Positions 5,092 to 6,199 of a stretch of DNA of 6,199 bases are shown piece by piece (the stretch's first letter is position 1; every line of letters starts with the position of its first letter). The notes beneath the pieces were generated by a model. That model saw only the letters and a list, made by a program, of their open reading frames with translations, was not told the origin of the DNA and ran no database searches. Location of the stretch: NCBI GenBank assembly GCA_001778055.1, contig MFFY01000049.1, positions 13,442-19,640 on the forward strand. Direction: 5' to 3'. Made by a program: the position numbers and the translations under genes. Source of the DNA: Candidatus Falkowbacteria bacterium RIFCSPLOWO2_12_FULL_45_13 (lineage in GTDB: Bacteria > Patescibacteriota > Patescibacteriia > Patescibacteriales > GWC2-42-12).

Positions 5092-5105
5092 TAGAAAGAA
5101 TAAAT

Positions 5106-5581
5106 ATGGTTTATGAGAAATACTATTATGCATATATCAACACCAATAAGTCTCATAATGTATTTTATGCCGGGGTAACTAATAATTTGCTAAATAGAAA
5201 TAAAGAGCACCAAGACAAAGAAAGTAGAAATAGCTTTACGGTCAAATATAATGAGATGGTTACAAAACTATTTCGTAGCGAAATTTAGATATTTTTCGGC
5301 CAGGCGAGGAAAACCAGCGAAATGATTTAAGCCGTAATAGTATTACGGTTAAAATCATTTCGCGCCAGTTTGACGAAGCCTGGCCGAAAAATATCAAATT
5401 GCAGCAAAAATAGTTTTGTAACCATCTCAATGTAAATAAATTAGTCTATTACGAAACTTGTAATGATATCTATGACGCTATTGCCAGAGAAAAACAGATC
5501 AAGGCCGGTTCCAGAAAGAAAAAAATAGCTTTAATTAATAAGTTAAATCCTGCTTGGAAAGATTTAACGCTAAACATGTAA
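5106..5581 (+). pseudogene. GIY-YIG nuclease family protein, split by a MITE-like insertion
   Basis: The intact gene would have encoded 98 residues, the usual size of small single-domain GIY-YIG proteins (YhbQ/UPF0213-like). The 5' half (5106-5252, 49 codons) has YYYAYINTNKSHNVFYAGVT with the two GIY- and YIG-equivalent strands (the second reads YAG rather than YIG) and then NRNKEH with the conserved Arg31 and His35. The 3' half (5432-5581) resumes exactly with VNKLVYYE, then AIAREKQIKAGSRKKK with the catalytic-type Glu, and NPAWKDL, ending at TAA 5579-5581. Between the halves sits a 176-bp palindrome; reading into it adds 11 foreign residues and a stop at 5286-5288. The whole stretch lacks other damage, so the insertion is probably recent. 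The truncated 60-residue product lacks the catalytic Glu and is probably inactive. Confidence 0.85.
5253..5428. mobile_element. MITE-like palindromic element, 176 bp, inside the GIY-YIG gene
   Basis: The terminal inverted repeats are 21 bp and perfect (GAGATGGTTACAAAACTATTT and its complement). Inside, a second perfect block GATATTTTTCGGCCAGGC pairs with GCCTGGCCGAAAAATATC, and a third around CGAAATGATTT/AAATCATTTCG reaches the centre at 5340/5341. Both arms are 88 bp, so the element is one giant imperfect hairpin with no coding capacity. It is flanked by a direct AAT (5250-5252 and 5429-5431), the apparent 3-bp target duplication. Removing the element and one AAT restores the gene exactly. 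The mobilising transposase is not in the window. Confidence 0.85.
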
Positions 5582-5591
5582 AGCGTGTCTG

Positions 5592-5636
5592 ACCAGAGAT
5601 TGCCGCGTCGCTCGAGTACGAGCTCCTCGCAATGAC
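5592..5636. repeat. REP-like palindromic repeat, right copy (inverted)
   Basis: ACCAGAGATTGCC at the start and GCAATGAC at the end mirror the left copy in inverse orientation. The inner hairpin is GCTCG-AGTA-CGAGC (5610-5623), with loop AGTA complementary to the left copy's TACT. It lies 10 nt after the GIY-YIG stop codon. Confidence 0.65.
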
Positions 5637-5685
5637 AAGAAAAAAAAGAAGCCCTGCCGATAGACTTATGTCCAGGGCAGGGCTT
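5637..5685 (-). terminator. Rho-independent terminator of the leftward small-ORF pair
   Basis: Minus-strand AAGCCCTGCC (5685-5676) pairs perfectly over 10 bp with GGCAGGGCTT (5658-5649), loop 17 nt, followed by a C and eight U (5647-5640). It lies about 60 nt past the stop codon of the Pro-rich ORF. The plus-strand side has only three T after the stem, so it mainly serves the minus strand. Confidence 0.75.
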
Positions 5686-5743
5686 TATAGTAAGGAATGT
5701 TACCCGCCATGTTACGAGGTTTCAAGGAACGAATCATCCCGGG

Positions 5744-6004
5744 TTAGCGGTGTCTCGATACCGGCTGCGGTAATATAATCCTCGCTATTTGCTTTTTAGG
5801 TCGGATTTTTCCGTGGTGGCTACCGCTAACCGCTGGCAGGGGTTCGTCCCCGCGCGGTTCGGAGGCATTCCATGGTCCTTTCGGTTCCATGGGTTCAACC
5901 TCGGGTGACTTAACCTTATTGGCTGTTGGCGCGACTAACGCTTCAGCCGGTGACGGAGTTTCCGTCGAATTTGAGGTCGGCGGTTCTCCTGTTTTATCAT
6001 TCAT
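5744..6004 (-). CDS. Small Pro/Glu/Ser-rich orphan protein, 86 residues
   Basis: Not recognised. Residues 1-60 are low-complexity and rich in Pro, Glu, Ser, Thr and Ala (EPPTSNSTETPSPAEA at 7-22; EVEPMEPKGP at 35-44), which predicts an intrinsically disordered chain; residues 66-86 are basic (KIRPKKQIARIILPQPVSR). No signal peptide, membrane segment or Cys. Support is contextual: a clear terminator downstream, an AGAGAAGAAG purine tract just before the ATG at 6004 that could serve as a ribosome binding site, and an 8-nt overlap with an upstream frame on the same strand. It could be a short linker-like protein or the separated C-terminal part of a formerly longer protein. The plus strand is also open here, but that frame has no promoter, terminator or recognisable product. 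Confidence 0.4.
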   Translation of the reverse strand: MNDKTGEPPTSNSTETPSPAEALVAPTANKVKSPEVEPMEPKGPWNASEPRGDEPLPAVSGSHHGKIRPKKQIARIILPQPVSRHR

Positions 6005-6110
6005 GACTTCTTCTCTTCGCTACGGGCTTTGCCGACGCTGGGTTGGCCAGAGAACCGGCCCGTTTGGCTCTTTGGCGTTCTATATCATCAAAGCTATTAA
6101 GCTCCAACAA
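5997..6110 (-). CDS. Very short basic ORF (37 residues) overlapping the Pro-rich ORF
   Basis: This frame, open from 6152 down to a TGA at 5999-5997, reads ELNSFDDIERQRAKRAG and then an Ala/Pro/Lys-rich tail ending KRRSHE. It has no ATG; the candidate starts are tandem TTG codons at 6110 and 6107 with no clear ribosome binding site. Its stop overlaps the ATG of the next frame (ATGAATGA), a typical coupling arrangement. The charged helical start and codon choice look protein-like, but it is too short to be sure. The rest of the right edge (6111-6199) holds only a small hairpin, ATTTGC-GGTA-GCAAAT (6161-6176). Confidence 0.3.
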   Translation of the reverse strand: MLELNSFDDIERQRAKRAGSLANPASAKPVAKRRSHE

Positions 6111-6199
6111 TACCGATACTTTAACATAATTAGGACTTACGCGTTTGCGTATTTAATGTAATTTGCGGTAGCAAATCTGGTAATAGACGCCTTTTGTTC

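Larger units (their letters stand above)
5043..5638. mobile_element. Cassette bounded by inverted REP-like hairpins carrying a GIY-YIG gene
   Basis: The outer ends TTGTCATTGC (5043-5052) and GCAATGACAA (5629-5638) are perfect 10-bp inverted repeats, and each belongs to a related REP-like hairpin of about 45 bp. Between them lies only the GIY-YIG gene, now interrupted. The arrangement, a small nuclease gene between two inverted REP-like units, resembles a REP-associated mobile unit, with a GIY-YIG protein in place of the better known transposase. Movement of this unit is inference. Confidence 0.45.

Noticed and set aside
1864..5428. Common origin of the two long palindromes (1864-2006 and 5253-5428), which share TTTCGTAG-like and ATATTT-like pieces
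   Set aside because: The shared pieces are short and lie in opposite order relative to the centre of each palindrome, and the terminal sequences differ.
5889..6161. 90-residue plus-strand frame
   Set aside because: Antiparallel to the small-ORF pair; no promoter or terminator on its strand and no recognisable domain.

Overview
The window looks like a piece of a small-genome bacterium of the Patescibacteria/CPR type. This is inferred from several things: genes with no visible Shine-Dalgarno sequence, a trpS whose ATG lies right after a -10 box, a phenylalanyl-tRNA synthetase beta chain of only 654 residues, mixed AT-rich spacers and GC-rich palindromes, and small orphan ORFs. UGA is used as an ordinary stop (end of pheT), so this is not a UGA=Gly lineage. 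No ribosomal or phylogenetic marker is present to prove the assignment.

Layout. Positions 1-1766 are read leftwards. From right to left they hold a series of short promoter-to-terminator units: (i) a 93-residue orphan gene behind a structured leader (promoter about 1738-1766, terminator about 1280-1309); (ii) a strongly expressed-looking structured RNA (promoter 1195-1223, closing helix 983-995/1149-1161 followed directly by a U-tract, then a second folded module down to a terminator at 806-864); (iii) a very short unit with a perfect-hexamer promoter (637-664) that terminates at 555-585; (iv) the 5' two fifths or so of trpS with its own leaderless promoter. The trpS ORF carries an in-frame 30-bp palindromic insert.

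Positions 2059-5041 are the rightward pheS-pheT pair, overlapping by 26 bp, preceded by a 143-bp long inverted repeat. Positions 5043-5638 are a cassette bounded by inverted REP-like hairpins. It holds a GIY-YIG nuclease gene that has itself been split by a 176-bp, almost completely palindromic MITE-like element with a 3-bp target duplication. Positions 5641-6110 hold a leftward pair of small orphan ORFs ending at a clear terminator.

Functional reading: two aminoacyl-tRNA synthetase loci (TrpRS, PheRS) are separated by non-coding RNA units and decorated by at least three different palindromic elements (inside trpS, upstream of pheS, inside the GIY-YIG gene). The strongest candidates for something undescribed are the structured RNA at about 806-1188, the palindromic insert in trpS, and the REP-flanked GIY-YIG cassette interrupted by a MITE.
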